From positions 12,896,743 through 12,960,742 of the forward strand of contig OY754977.1 in the NCBI GenBank assembly GCA_963576475.1: a stretch of DNA of 64,000 nucleotides, written 5' to 3'. Shown here piece by piece: positions 27,640 to 38,937 of this stretch. The notes under the pieces were generated by a model. It did no database searches. It was not told the origin of the DNA and saw only the letters and a list, made by a program, of their open reading frames with translations. The DNA is from Molanna angustata. Its lineage: Eukaryota; Arthropoda; Insecta; Trichoptera; Molannidae. The translations under genes and the position numbers were made by a program. Position 1 is the stretch's first letter; each line of letters starts with the position of its first letter.

Positions 27640-27800
27640 GAAGATCTTGGAAAGATTATAAGTATAATTATTGACTCATAACGAAGACCTTGGAAAAGAT
27701 TATAAATATAATTATTGACTAATAACAAAAGACCTTGGAAAAGATTATAAATATAATTATTGACTCTTATTGAAGACCTTGAAAATATTATAAAAATTGA
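27640..27800. repeat. tandem repeat, about 43-bp period, four units
   Basis: GAAGA(T/C)CTTGGAAA followed by GATTATAA-TATAATTATTGACT recurs at 27640, 27683, 27728 and 27772. Confidence 0.85.
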
Positions 27801-28001
27801 AGTTGTGCTTCAAAAGATAACTTAGAAAGTAATGAATGATTTCTCTACGATACTATGGAGGTTTTTATTGGGTGCTTCCTAGATTAACGAGTAAGCTAGA
27901 CGTTATACCGCATGTTACCAACGATATATCTTTAGCAGTTTTGGGATAAAGAGCCAGATTCAGAAAGTAAACGGAGGACAGCAGAAGTAAAATATTACTT
28001 A

Positions 28002-28150
28002 AAAATCTCAATTGTGACCTCATACCCTCATCACAATACTGCATTGAAAATCTCAGTTTTGACCTTATAAACTCATCATAACACTGCATAAAAATCTCAA
28101 TTGTTACCTCATAACCTCATAACACTTCATAAAAAATATCAATTGTGAAA
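28002..28150. repeat. tandem repeat, about 44-bp period, three and a half units
   Basis: AAAATCTCAATTGTGACCTC and related units start at 28002, 28047, 28091 and 28132, each continuing CATCA-AACACTGCAT. Confidence 0.85.
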
Positions 28151-28959
28151 GTTTACAAATATGGAAAATGAAATATATTTTTATTGTTTTATGTATAAAC
28201 CGTCTCCTAAGATATACAGCATAAAAATGATAGCTGCGCAGCGAATTTTTGAAAAACATTTTAAACAAATGAAAATTCGCGTAGCGAAAATATTTTAATA
28301 TTAATTTGTTTATTTTGATGCAAAAAAATTAAACACTGTCCACGCAGTGAAAATAATGACATCTTTCATTTTTTTTCGATTGCAATGTGTACGGTTTTTA
28401 AACTTATTCGTATTAGAGAGTACTGTATGAACAGAATGTTGGCACACGGTGATATTAAAATCTTATTTATTAAATGTTGTTCTATCTATATAGACACTAT
28501 ATAAAAATATCCTTCGATTCAATTAATTCTTCTGCACAAAATTGTGATGTGATTCTCTTCGATCTCAATTATAGTACATATCAAAACACATTTTAATTAT
28601 AATGTTGACCTAGTTAAAACTGCATCGAGTTAAACTCTCATTTCCATCGGAGCTAGAACTGAGACAGTTTTAAGTCATGCGGTCTCAGAAGGTATAATAT
28701 AGTATATTTAATGGTGGCTCAGCGCTCGTCTGGAGCGGTAATTACAGAACCTCAGCACCTGTGTCTCTTGGCACTGAAAACGTTCATACTTCTATAGATG
28801 CATTCAAATATACTGAATGGAATATAGTGCATCAATGTAACATTTTCTACCTGTGATTTATACTCGAAGAAATTATTTTCTTCTAGAATTAAATGAAGAA
28901 TTACACAGTAATTTTAAATCAAATCTGTTTTAAGAATATTAGAACATCAATGTGACATT
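28151..28959. other. intron 3 sequence, no gene recognised
   Basis: It is AT-rich. Around 28670-28800 it is slightly GC-richer (GTCTGGAGCGGTAATTACAG) but matches nothing I recognise. Confidence 0.35.
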
Positions 28960-29245
28960 TTCTACTACAGAGTCGACCTGTCGGAAAGTTTGGGACCGGG
29001 ACACCAACTACCCTACCTGACATGGAAGACACTTAATAGATTACGCGTCGGTGTCACCAGATGCAAAAAGAACATGCTAAGGTGGGGTATAAGGATGGAA
29101 GAGGATGTTTCCTGCAATTGCGGCGAGATACAAACTGACGAACACCTCCTCATCTGTCAAGATATGCTAGTGAGATGCGACGCAGAGGACTTGAAGATGG
29201 TTAATGACAATGCCGTTGCGGTTGATGTAGTGGTGTAGTACTCGG
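28960..29245 (+). pseudogene. LINE C-terminal fragment with CNC...HLLIC motif
   Basis: The open frame reads LPYLTWKTLNRLRVGVTRCK, then a C-x-C...H-x4-C block (CNCGEIQTDEHLLIC), and ends in a V-VDVVV-W-like tail. This is the zinc-knuckle-like tail that follows RT or RNase H in several insect LINEs. It is truncated at its 5' side. Confidence 0.75.
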
Positions 29246-29264
29246 GCTCGTTAAGTAAGTAAGT

Positions 29265-29560
29265 AACGAAATAAACCATCCTAACATTAAACCATCGCGC
29301 CATGTATATGCTATTGGAGTAAGCAGAGAAAACCGCCATACGCGTCTGTCTATGCATAAATTCATCTCCTCACTCACATTCATACGTCTTTGCATACTGC
29401 TCGACTGTTATTTACACTCCTCACGTTTCCTACTTTCACACTATTGGTCGTGCCAATGTTTTCTTGGCCGCCTCTTGTGTCATGTTCCTTCTCTTTCAGC
29501 TCTATAAATTTTCTTTGCCAGTCGTTATTCATTTATTCTTTCCACGTGAACCCCCAAACT
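29265..29560 (-). pseudogene. decayed LINE 3' end
   Basis: On the minus strand it carries the same C-terminal family as 33270-33715: a W-KKI/KE stretch, a C/M-R-M-NVSEEMN segment, then RVWRFSLLTPI and a GCGCGATGGTTTAATG tail. It has several frame breaks. Confidence 0.6.
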
Positions 29561-29659
29561 TATTTTGTTCAGAAATAATCAGTATTTGATAATTTTTTTT
29601 ATTATATTGGTACTTTCTTTTCTTTAAAAAAATAAAAAAGTTCGTACATTTGCGGAAGC

Positions 29660-29955
29660 TTAGGAGTGACAAGCATTAACAACAAATTAGAAGAAAGACA
29701 ATTGAGATGGTATGGTCACATATTAAGAAGACCCGAGGATCACATTGTGAACCAGGCTATGGCCGTAGACATCCCCCGATCAACGAATAGGGGAAGACCA
29801 AAAAATACATGGATGGCGCAAAGGAGTTCACAATTGATGAAACAAGAATTGATATTGGAGGCGGCCCAGAACCGAAGAGTGTACAGCTTGAGGACGAGGA
29901 GAGCTGACCCCAACAGTCTTCATCGACGATAAGTTGGGAAGAGGCCAGGAAGAAG
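29660..29955 (+). pseudogene. LINE (RTE-like) C-terminal fragment
   Basis: The open frame reads LEERQLRWYGHILRRPEDHI, then NRGRPKNTWM and SLRTRRADPNSLHRR. The WYGH..RRPEDH...GRPK-TW...LRTRRADP pattern is a LINE C-terminus shared with the remnant at 7924-8075. It ends in a stop and an A-rich stretch. Confidence 0.8.
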
Positions 29956-30153
29956 AAATACTTTCTTTTCTTTGAAATAAATAGCAGTTTAGTATTTTTT
30001 TCCTTTTAGCGTGGAAATAATCTCATTTTTCGTTTATCAATAACGAATTGAAATTAATTTAAATTATTTATTTTCCATTATATACATATATTATATAATT
30101 ACGAACAATTCATTATAAACATACTATGTAGAATTGTTCTTATTTGGAAAATT

Positions 30154-30187
30154 ACTGCCTCACTAGACAATTCAGTTCTGAGGCAGT
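30154..30187 (-). repeat. LINE 3'-terminal stem-loop
   Basis: ACTGCCTCA pairs with TGAGGCAGT across a loop containing CTAG. On the minus strand this has the same layout as the stem-loops at 1014-1042, 31813-31850 and 49568-49600. No coding part of the element was recognised next to it. Confidence 0.6.
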
Positions 30188-31500
30188 ACTTTTTTTTTAA
30201 TTTGATCTAAGGTTACATGTTACATTGAACGAATTAGAATTAACAAAATAATTAAACATAAACAGAAAAGAAAAATAATCAGAAAAATATACCGACCTCT
30301 CAGTTATTTGAACCCATAAAATTGTAGTGGAAATGATGAATGGCACCAAGCTATGCTATTCTCAGGTTACGAATTATCTCATTACTTTCCGTATCTCATT
30401 TTTGTTTAAACAATATTCCATCTCGCTGTATTTTTTTAACTCACTTACGAGGAAATATCGCGTTTAATGTGATATAACTGCTAAACGTGTTTTGCGGGAA
30501 ATACTGCTATAGGTTGTATAAACTTGTTCGAAAAACTTTTATTTTTCACGTGTTGTATCGAATTAAGCGAACAAACACAACTTTTTAAGATACGAGCGAC
30601 ATTTTAAGAGAAGTTACAAAATGTTTTAATCCTGCTGTTTTAAAAATTGTATTTTTGTTTCAAGAAAGAATGAAAAGGAGGTCGGTATCCATCTCATAAA
30701 TATTATATCAGTTCATATATAATTATGAATACTAATTATTATTGACTATAACAAAATGTTAACTGTGAACTAAATATTCTAAATTTCCAATAGACATCGG
30801 TGAGCTGAAACATAATCGAGTCAAATCCACGTTGCATGTAGGAGTTATATACATCATGGAGTAAGATAGATAACCTTGTCATGCTCATAAACGTTACCAC
30901 ATACCAATCGACATTAATTACTATAGAGACATAATTAATCTCTTGAAAATACTTGCAAGGTATTAATTAAAATGTATTCGTGCATCCTCCCAGAACTGAC
31001 ATTATGGTTTTGAAACTGTCACCTTTACAAAATGAACAGTTCCTTCATGAAATTAAAGACGGAGCATACAATTAAGCCACCAAATATACGTTCCCTGAAT
31101 AAATGAAACTAAATAATTTTATACAACGCAACGGTAGTAATGCTAAATGAATGAGATTTATTTCTGTAGGTACTCGATCTTCGTTTTCGTTTTTCTTCTG
31201 TTTGTTTTTAATCTGTTTCGCTTATTTTTTGTTTATTTATTACGTGTGCCTACGAGTGACTTATTTAAGAGCCTATGCAAAAAATATTAGATGAATGTGT
31301 GGGTGACTAGATTATATTCATTGGTTCATGGCACAATATACTTGTAACAATGTTTTAATACCCACATACGATTGAGCTGTGCAAACTGAATGTTAGTACT
31401 TTTTTAACGTTTTGATTGTTTGAAACTGCTTTGATTCATTTAATACAAATGCGACTGGTATAGGTAATTTTTGGATTTATTATAGTTGACGTGCGGATAC
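30188..31500. other. intron 3 sequence, no gene recognised
   Basis: It is AT-rich, and I see no repeat family or coding region I can support. Confidence 0.4.
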
Positions 31501-31529
31501 AGATTGTTTTTTTTTCCTTCCAGTAATTG

Positions 31530-31895
31530 CTTAATATTTAACCTAATTGATCTAGTCACATCTTGTATTGATCATATATTTGTCAGAGGATTAAATCATA
31601 TTACATTCTCGGCAATTGTAAAAATTAAAATATCTGATCATTATTTAATATGTTAAGAATTTAAAATGACATAATATCTCAACATACATAAGATATTTAC
31701 ATAAAGAAAATTAATTCTGATAATATACTTAAAGAGCTCAAGCGAGTCGACTGGAAAGAATTATCTTTGAAACATAATTAAGGGATGTAATATGTACTTG
31801 ACCATTTTGTATGGGAAACTCACTGATAGCCTGTAGGCTAATGAGATCCCAATTATTATGACGTAAAACTTTTATGAAAAATAAAATAATACCAA
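31530..31895 (+). mobile_element. internally deleted LINE: endonuclease end joined to 3' UTR
   Basis: At about 31530-31660 one frame reads LIFNLIDLVTSCIDHIFVRG, then IKISDHYLIC and a stop: the C-terminal end of an APE-type endonuclease, with the SDH motif. A short linker (ILKELKRVDWKEL) follows. Then, without any RT, comes the 3' stem-loop at 31813-31850 and an A-rich end. The RT domain is deleted. It is antisense to unc-13. Confidence 0.75.
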
Positions 31896-32029
31896 TGAAA
31901 AAGAGCCCTAAAAAAGTTTAAAGCATAATTTGTAATTAAATACACCATTGTTAATACTATTATAAACTATTGGTTATATGAGATCAACAAAAAAAAAATA
32001 GTGACACTCATTATATGACGAAGTTAAGG

Positions 32030-32445
32030 AGTGCGCGACATATTCGAAAAGCTCAAAGAAAACAAATTTAGATGTAATGAGATGCTAGAAGAAGATCACC
32101 GGAACATATTGGGAAGGTAGCTCAAAACTTACTAAAAATATGCCGGGTAAAAGAACCAGATGGAGACCAATGCAGATGGAAAGAAATGGTGATGCAGGAT
32201 ATTATGCTATGTAACAGAGAAAGCGCAGAACTGAGGACAATGAAAGTTGAAGACGCAGAAAGCAGACCCTACCATCGTGTGGGACAATATTGCTGAGGAA
32301 AAGAAATAGGAAAAACAAGAGAAAAATGACATACCTAACACATTGCCATATGAGAGTGTACGTCAGTATAGCGGGAGATGGCGAAGAATGCTGAAGGAGG
32401 CCAAGGTCCACAATGGGCCACAATGGACACTGATGATGATGAAAT
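32030..32445 (+). pseudogene. LINE C-terminal remnants
   Basis: It contains a KRTRWRPMQMERN-like stretch, then NRESAELRTMKVEDAESRPY. At 32370-32440 a separate GRWRRMLKEAKVHNGPQW and stop is typical of an RTE-like LINE end. The fragment order suggests two decayed pieces. Confidence 0.5.
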
Positions 32446-32869
32446 GATCGTTTCAATATGGAAAAGTCGTTTTATCGCTTCAATATGTTGGACTCTTAGG
32501 CTCTTCGCACACAAGTATACGTAAATCTTCCATACATATCTGACGATTTTAGTTTTTAAACGACTATTATCGTAGTACAATTATTTCATAGAGGTTCGTA
32601 CACAGACACGCTTCGAGACATTTTATTCATTCGTCGCCTACATCTGTTGCACGCTACCTGCTAGCTGATATCGTCGCTACGAATGTTGCGGAGATTTCAA
32701 AGATGGTGGAGCAGTTATTAAACTTAAATCCATGTTTAATAATTGATCTGCGTAAATCCATGTTTGTATAATTATAAGCTGAAGGAGTAGGTATTCAAAA
32801 AATGATATTGAAAGGATATGAAAAGCCGTTAATTTATAAAGTTTATTTTTTTAAATGTTAAATATTGTC

Positions 32870-33715
32870 GGATGACAAAGTAGGTACTAATGGCAGAAAA
32901 TGTGAAAATCTAGAGCGCTTGGTAAAAATGGTATTTGAGGGATGCATCCAAAATGGACTGATAATGAATGGAGCTAAGTAATGGTAATTGAAAAAAGCGA
33001 AAAAAGAACAGAACGCGAAATACGAGTGAATAATGAATTACTAGAACAAGTGGATGAATATTTGTATCTAGGAAGTATGTTTCAGCGTGATGGAAGACTG
33101 GAAAAGGATATAGAAAGAAGGGTAACGGCAGCAAATAGGGTGAACGGTGCATTAAGAACAATACATAATGGCCGACCCAATTATCTCAAGGCCAGAAAAG
33201 CTCGCTGTGCACAATGCAACAGTCGTACCAACATTAATGTATGCAAGTGAGACATGGACATGGCAGAAGACGCATGAAAGTAAAATTAACGCTGTGGAAA
33301 TGAGGTCCCTAAGACGAATGTGTGGAAGAACGATCTATGATAGGATAAGGAATGTGGAAATCAGACGAGAATGCATGATTGAAAGAGATATTGTGAGTAG
33401 AATGAAAGTAAAAACACTACGATGGTTCGGAAATGTGGAGAGAATGAACGATGAGCGCCTGACAAAGAAAGTATGCAAGGCTGAAAAGAGTGGAATGAGA
33501 GGTCGTGGCCGACCGAGAAAGAGTTGGCATGATCAAATAAATGAGATTTTGAAAGATGGTAATATACGAAGTCAGAATAATAGGAGAGCATGTATGACGC
33601 GATGCATGGATGTAAATGAGGCAAAACATGTATGTCAAGATAGAGGTGTCTGGCGTTCGGTCCTTTCTGCCTACCCCAAGTAGGGATACGACATGATGGT
33701 ATGTATGTATGTAAA
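32870..33715 (+). pseudogene. LINE reverse transcriptase C-terminal region, frameshifted
   Basis: Two overlapping frames carry one protein. 32981-33250 has NNELLEQVDEYLYLGSMFQR and EKDIERRVTAANRVNGALR. After a frameshift near 33165-33185, 33168-33683 has ATVVPTLMYASETWTW, EMRSLRRMCGRTIYDRI, GRGRPRKSWHDQINEIL and DVNEAKHVCQDRGVWRSVLS. The stop is followed by GGGATACGACATGATGGTATG and ATGT repeats. Related 3' ends occur at 25966-26150, 26150-26870, 29265-29560 and 45085-45240, so this is the commonest LINE family here. The catalytic RT motif is upstream and absent. Confidence 0.82.
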
Positions 33716-34030
33716 TATTTTAACTGATGTAAATAGTAACGATGTAACAGTAAATAATATATTTTTAGTAGTACTTTCTAGGAGCTATGTAGGTACTAGT
33801 TTTTGCTATAATAGTGTATTATTTAGTAAAACAATTTTTCGCACAAAGAATCTCCGCTACGCCAATAGTGGCCGAATAGACCACTCTCGTCTTATTATTA
33901 CGAGTAAAAGCCATGTGTACGGACCGTGCGCAAAACAGTATTCGCAACGTTGGTAATATGCAACATTCCAAATTATAAAACTAATTACCGAAAACATTCT
34001 ACCATTCCTCGTATCTGCAAAACATTAAAA
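33716..34030. other. sequence between LINE and satellite element
   Basis: It is AT-rich, with no feature recognised. The terminal module begins at 34031. Confidence 0.4.
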
Positions 34031-34082
34031 AACGAGTGGGTTGTGGCCAACACTAAACTCTCCACACCACAAATATTGACAA

Positions 34083-37000
34083 TGAAATATTTTATTCATT
34101 CTAAATTTTACTACCAAGAATATAAATTTTCTAACGATAGTATATTTTCATGTTAAGATAGACAAACTATTAATGCAGTATGGTGAAGAATTCTAATGTT
34201 GTATGAAATATTTTAATAAAAGCAGATAAATTTTGTTTTAAAGGACGTTAGAGCATTTTGACAATTTTGACACGTAATATCATATGAAGAAATTTTTGTT
34301 ATTTATGAAAAGCTAATCAGTTCGATGTTCAAGCTCTTTACATTATAACATGAAATCAAATTACTGAACTTTTCCATACATAAGAAATTTATCTTATTAT
34401 ATACATTTTTATTCATACTAAATTTTACTACCAGGAAAATAAATTTTCTATCGACAGTATATTTTTATGTTAAGATAGACAAACTATTATTGCAGTATGG
34501 TGTAGAATGCTTATGTTGTATGAAATATTTTAATAAAAGCAGATAAATTTTGTTTTAAAGGACGCGAAAGCATTTTCCAAATTTTGACAGGTGATATCAT
34601 ATGAAGAAATTTTTTGTTATTTATGGAAAGCTAATCAGTTCTATGTTCAAGCTCTTTACATTATAACATGAAATCAAATTACTGAACTTTTCCATACATA
34701 GAAATTTATCTAATTACATTTTTATTCATACTAAATGTTACTACCAGGAATATAAATTTTCTTCCGATAGTATATTTTTATGTTAAGATAAACAAACTAT
34801 TAATGCAGTATAGTGAAGAATGCTTATGTTGTATGAAATATTTTAAAAAAAGCAGATAAATTTTGTTTTAAAGAACGCGAGAGCATTTTCAAAATTTTGA
34901 CACGTGATATTATATGAAGATTTTTTTTGTTATTTATGGAAAACTAATCAGTTCTATGTTCAAGCTCTTTACATTATAACATGAAATCAAATTACTGAAC
35001 TTTTCCATACATAGAAATTTATCTAATTACATTATTATTCATACTAAATGTTACTACCAGGAATATAAATTTTCTTCCGATAGTATATTTTTATGTTAAG
35101 ATAGACAAACTATTAATGCAGTATAGTGAAGAATGCTTATGTTGTATGAAATATTTTAAAAAAAGCAGATAAATTTTGTTTTAAAGAACGCGAGAGCATT
35201 TTTCAAATTTTGACAGGTGATATCATATGAAGAATTTTTTTGTTATTTATGGAAAGCTAATCAGTTCTATGTTCAAGCTCTTTACATTATATCATGAAAT
35301 CAAATTACTACACGTTTCCATACATAGAAATTTATCTAATTACATTTTTATTCATACTAAATGTTACTATCAGGAATATAAATTTTCTTCCGATAGTATA
35401 TTTTTATGTTAAGATAAACAAACTATTAATGCAGTATAGTGAAGAATGCTTATGTTGTATGAAATATTTTAAAAAAAGCAGATAAATTTTGTTTTAAAGA
35501 ACGCGAGAGCATTTTCAAAATTTTGACACGTGATATTATATGAAGATTTTTTTTGTTATTTATGGAAAACTAATCAGTTCTATGTTCAAGCTCTTTACAT
35601 TATAACATGAAATCAAATTACTGAACTTTTCCATACATAGAAATTTATCTAATTACATTATTATTCATACTAAATGTTACTATCAGGAATATAAATTTTC
35701 TTCCGATAGTATATTTTTATGATAAGATAGACAAACTTTTAATGCAGTATGGTGTAGAATGCTTATGTTGTATGAAATATTTTAAAAAAAGCAGATAAAT
35801 TTTGTTCTAAAGAACGCGAGAGCATTTTCCAAATTTTGACAGGTGATATCATATGAAGATTTTTTTTGTTATTTATGGAAAGCTAATCAGTTCTATGTTC
35901 AAGCTCTTTACATTATAACATGAAATCAAATTACTGAACTTTTCCATACATAGAAATTTATCTAATTACATTTTTATTCATACTAAATGTTACTACCAGG
36001 AATATAAATTTTCTTCCGATAGTATATTTTTATGTTAAGATAAACAAAATATTAATGCAGTATAGTGAAGAATGCTTATGTTGTATGAAATATTTTAAAA
36101 AAAGCAGATAAATTTTGTTCTAAAGAACGCGAGAGCATTTTCCAAATTTTGACAGGTGATATCATATGAAGATTTTTTTTGTTATTTATGGAAAGCTAAT
36201 CAGTTCTATGTTCAAGCTCTTTACATTATAACATGAAATCAAATTACTGAACTTTTCCATACATAGAAATTTATCTAATTACATTTTTATTCATACTAAA
36301 TGTTACTACCAGGAATATAAATTTTCTTCCGATAGTATATTTTTATGTTAAGATAGACAAACTATTAATGCAGTATAGTGAAGAATGCTTATGTTGTATG
36401 AAATATTTTAAAAAAAGCAGATAAATTTTGTTTTAAAGAACGCGAGAGCATTTTTCAAATTTTGACAGGTGATATCATATGAAGAATTTTTTTGTTATTT
36501 ATGGAAAGCTAATCAGTTCTATGTTCAAGCTCTTTACATTATATCATGAAATCAAATTACTACACGTTTCCATACATAGAAATTTATCTAATTACATTTT
36601 TATTCATACTAAATGTTACTATCAGGAATATAAATTTTCTTCCGATAGTATATTTTTATGTTAAGATAAACAAACTATTAATGCAGTATAGTGAAGAATG
36701 CTTATGTTGTATGAAATATTTTAAAAAAAGCAGATAAATTTTGTTTTAAAGAACGCGAGAGCATTTTCAAAATTTTGACACGTGATATTATATGAAGATT
36801 TTTTTTGTTATTTATGGAAAACTAATCAGTTCTATGTTCAAGCTCTTTACATTATAACATGAAATCAAATTACTGAACTTTTCCATACATAGAAATTTAT
36901 CTAATTACATTATTATTCATACTAAATGTTACTATCAGGAATATAAATTTTCTTCCGATAGTATATTTTTATGATAAGATAGACAAACTTTTAATGCAGT

Positions 37001-38330
37001 ATGGTGTAGAATGCTTATGTTGTATGAAATATTTTAAAAAAAGCAGATAAATTTTGTTCTAAAGAACGCGAGAGCATTTTCCAAATTTTGACAGGTGATA
37101 TCATATGAAGATTTTTTTTGTTATTTATGGAAAGCTAATCAGTTCTATGTTCAAGCTCTTTACATTATAACATGAAATCAAATTACTGAACTTTTCCATA
37201 CATAGAAATTTATCTAATTACATTTTTATTCATACTAAATGTTACTACCAGGAATATAAATTTTCTTCCGATAGTATATTTTTATGTTAAGATAAACAAA
37301 ATATTAATGCAGTATAGTGAAGAATGCTTATGTTGTATGAAATATTTTAAAAAAAGCAGATAAATTTTGTTTTAAAGAACGCGAGAGCATTTTCAAAATT
37401 TTGACACGTGATATTATATGAAGATTTTTTTTGTTATTTATGGAAAGCTAATCAGTTCTATGTTCAAGCTCTTTACATTATAACATGAAATCAAATTACT
37501 GAACTTTTCCATACATAGAAATTTATCTAATTACATTATTATTCATACTAAATGTTACTATCAGGAATATAAATTTTCTTCCGATAGTATATTTTTATGT
37601 TAAGATAAACAAACTATTAATGCAGTATAGTGAAGAATGCTTATGTTGTATGAAATATTTTAAAAAAAGCAGATAAATTTTGTTCTAAAGAACGCGAGAG
37701 CATTTTCCAAATTTTGACAGGTGATATCATATGAAGATTTTTTTTGTTATTTATGGAAAGCTAATCAGTTCTATGTTCAAGCTCTTTACATTATAACATG
37801 AAATCAAATTACTAAACGTTTCCATACATAGAAATTTATCTAATTACATTTTTATTCATACTAAATGTTACTACCAGGAATATAAATTTTCTTCCGATAG
37901 TATATTTTTATGTTAAGATAGACAAACTATTAATGCAGTATAGTGAAGACTGCTTATGTTGTATGAAATATTTTAAAAAAAGCAGATAAATTTTGTTTCA
38001 AAGAGCGTTAGAGCATTTTGACAATGTTTACACGTGATATCATATGAAGAAATTATATGATATCTATGAAAAGCTAATCAGTTCTAAGTTCAAGCTATTA
38101 ATATTCTTCTATCAATATGAAATCAATGAACTGATCATTGCCAAATATAAAAAAATTCTCTTGTTACATATAAGTTTCATACAAATATCCATTAAATAAA
38201 ATATAATTTTTGAAACCGTTGAATATTTTTCTTTTAACATTGACCAACTTTGAATACAATTTTATGAAGATTCTTGGTGTTGTATAAATAGTTGAAACCA
38301 AATTAAAATATCTCTAATTTCCAGGTCGTG
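34083..38330 (+). repeat. 313-bp satellite array, block 1 (about 13 monomers)
   Basis: The anchor GATATCATATGAAGA (or GATATTATATGAAGA) recurs near 34275, 34590, 34905, 35218, 35530, 35843, 36156, 36469, 36782, 37095, 37408, 37721 and 38035, giving a period of about 313 bp. Monomers contain AAAGCTAATCAGTTCTATGT, ACTAAATGTTACTA-CAGGAA and AAGCAGATAAATTTTGTT. Monomers at both edges are more diverged than those in the middle. Three 61-codon open frames (35227, 36479 and, in block 2, 39716) are identical by-products of repetition, not genes. Confidence 0.95.
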
Positions 38331-38650
38331 AGAGCATTTTTTCAGTTTTAATAGATGAAATCATAAAGAAACATTGGGAAAAAATGAACCGTTGTCTATG
38401 GAAAACTAATCAGCTCTAAGTTTATGGACTTAACACATGTGATATCAATATGAAGTCAATCGGACTTATAGTTTGGGCTGCAGAGAGGACACAAAAAAAA
38501 AACAACGTAAATGATGAATTCATAGAGAAGAAATCAAAAGTTGTCTATGGAAAACTAATCAGCTCTAGGTCTTTGCACTTTACACATATGATGTTAATAT
38601 GAAGTCGATCAGACTTATAGTTTGGGCTGTAGAGAGGACACAAAAAAGAT
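38331..38650 (+). repeat. diverged terminal satellite units, block 1
   Basis: Degenerate monomer pieces are recognisable by GGAAAACTAATCAGCTCTA at about 38401 and 38549 and by GGACTTATAGTTTGGGCTG-AGAG at about 38461 and 38612. These form a local ~150-bp duplication with low identity to the core array. Confidence 0.7.
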
Positions 38651-38656
38651 AAATGC

Positions 38657-38747
38657 TACGGCGTACGGCGTACGGCGTACGGCGTACGGCGTACGGCGTA
38701 CGGCGTACGGCGTACGGCGTACGGCGTACGGCGTACGGCGTACGGCG
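38657..38747. repeat. TACGGCG heptamer array, 13 units
   Basis: There are thirteen uninterrupted TACGGCG units, followed by TACAGCGTATACGCC. It is strikingly GC-rich in AT-rich surroundings. The homologous array in the duplicated block (41893-41941) has only 7 units. Confidence 0.97.
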
Positions 38748-38937
38748 TACAGCGTATACGCCATACACACAAACACATCACGACGAAACTCATAGTGTGC
38801 ATTCTCTACATGATACCCATTGAGAAATTGATGTAAAAAAAATACGCTTAAATTTTGCGAAATCATGACTCTCCCCTATTCCATAGTGTGGAGAGTAATA
38901 ATAATAATAAACTGTTTTTTCTAGTATATAATTTTTC

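Noticed and set aside
38580..38866. ORFs encoding YAVRRTP repeats on the minus strand (also 41851-42060)
   Set aside because: They are translations of the TACGGCG heptamer array; the repeat number differs between copies and there is no other coding sign.
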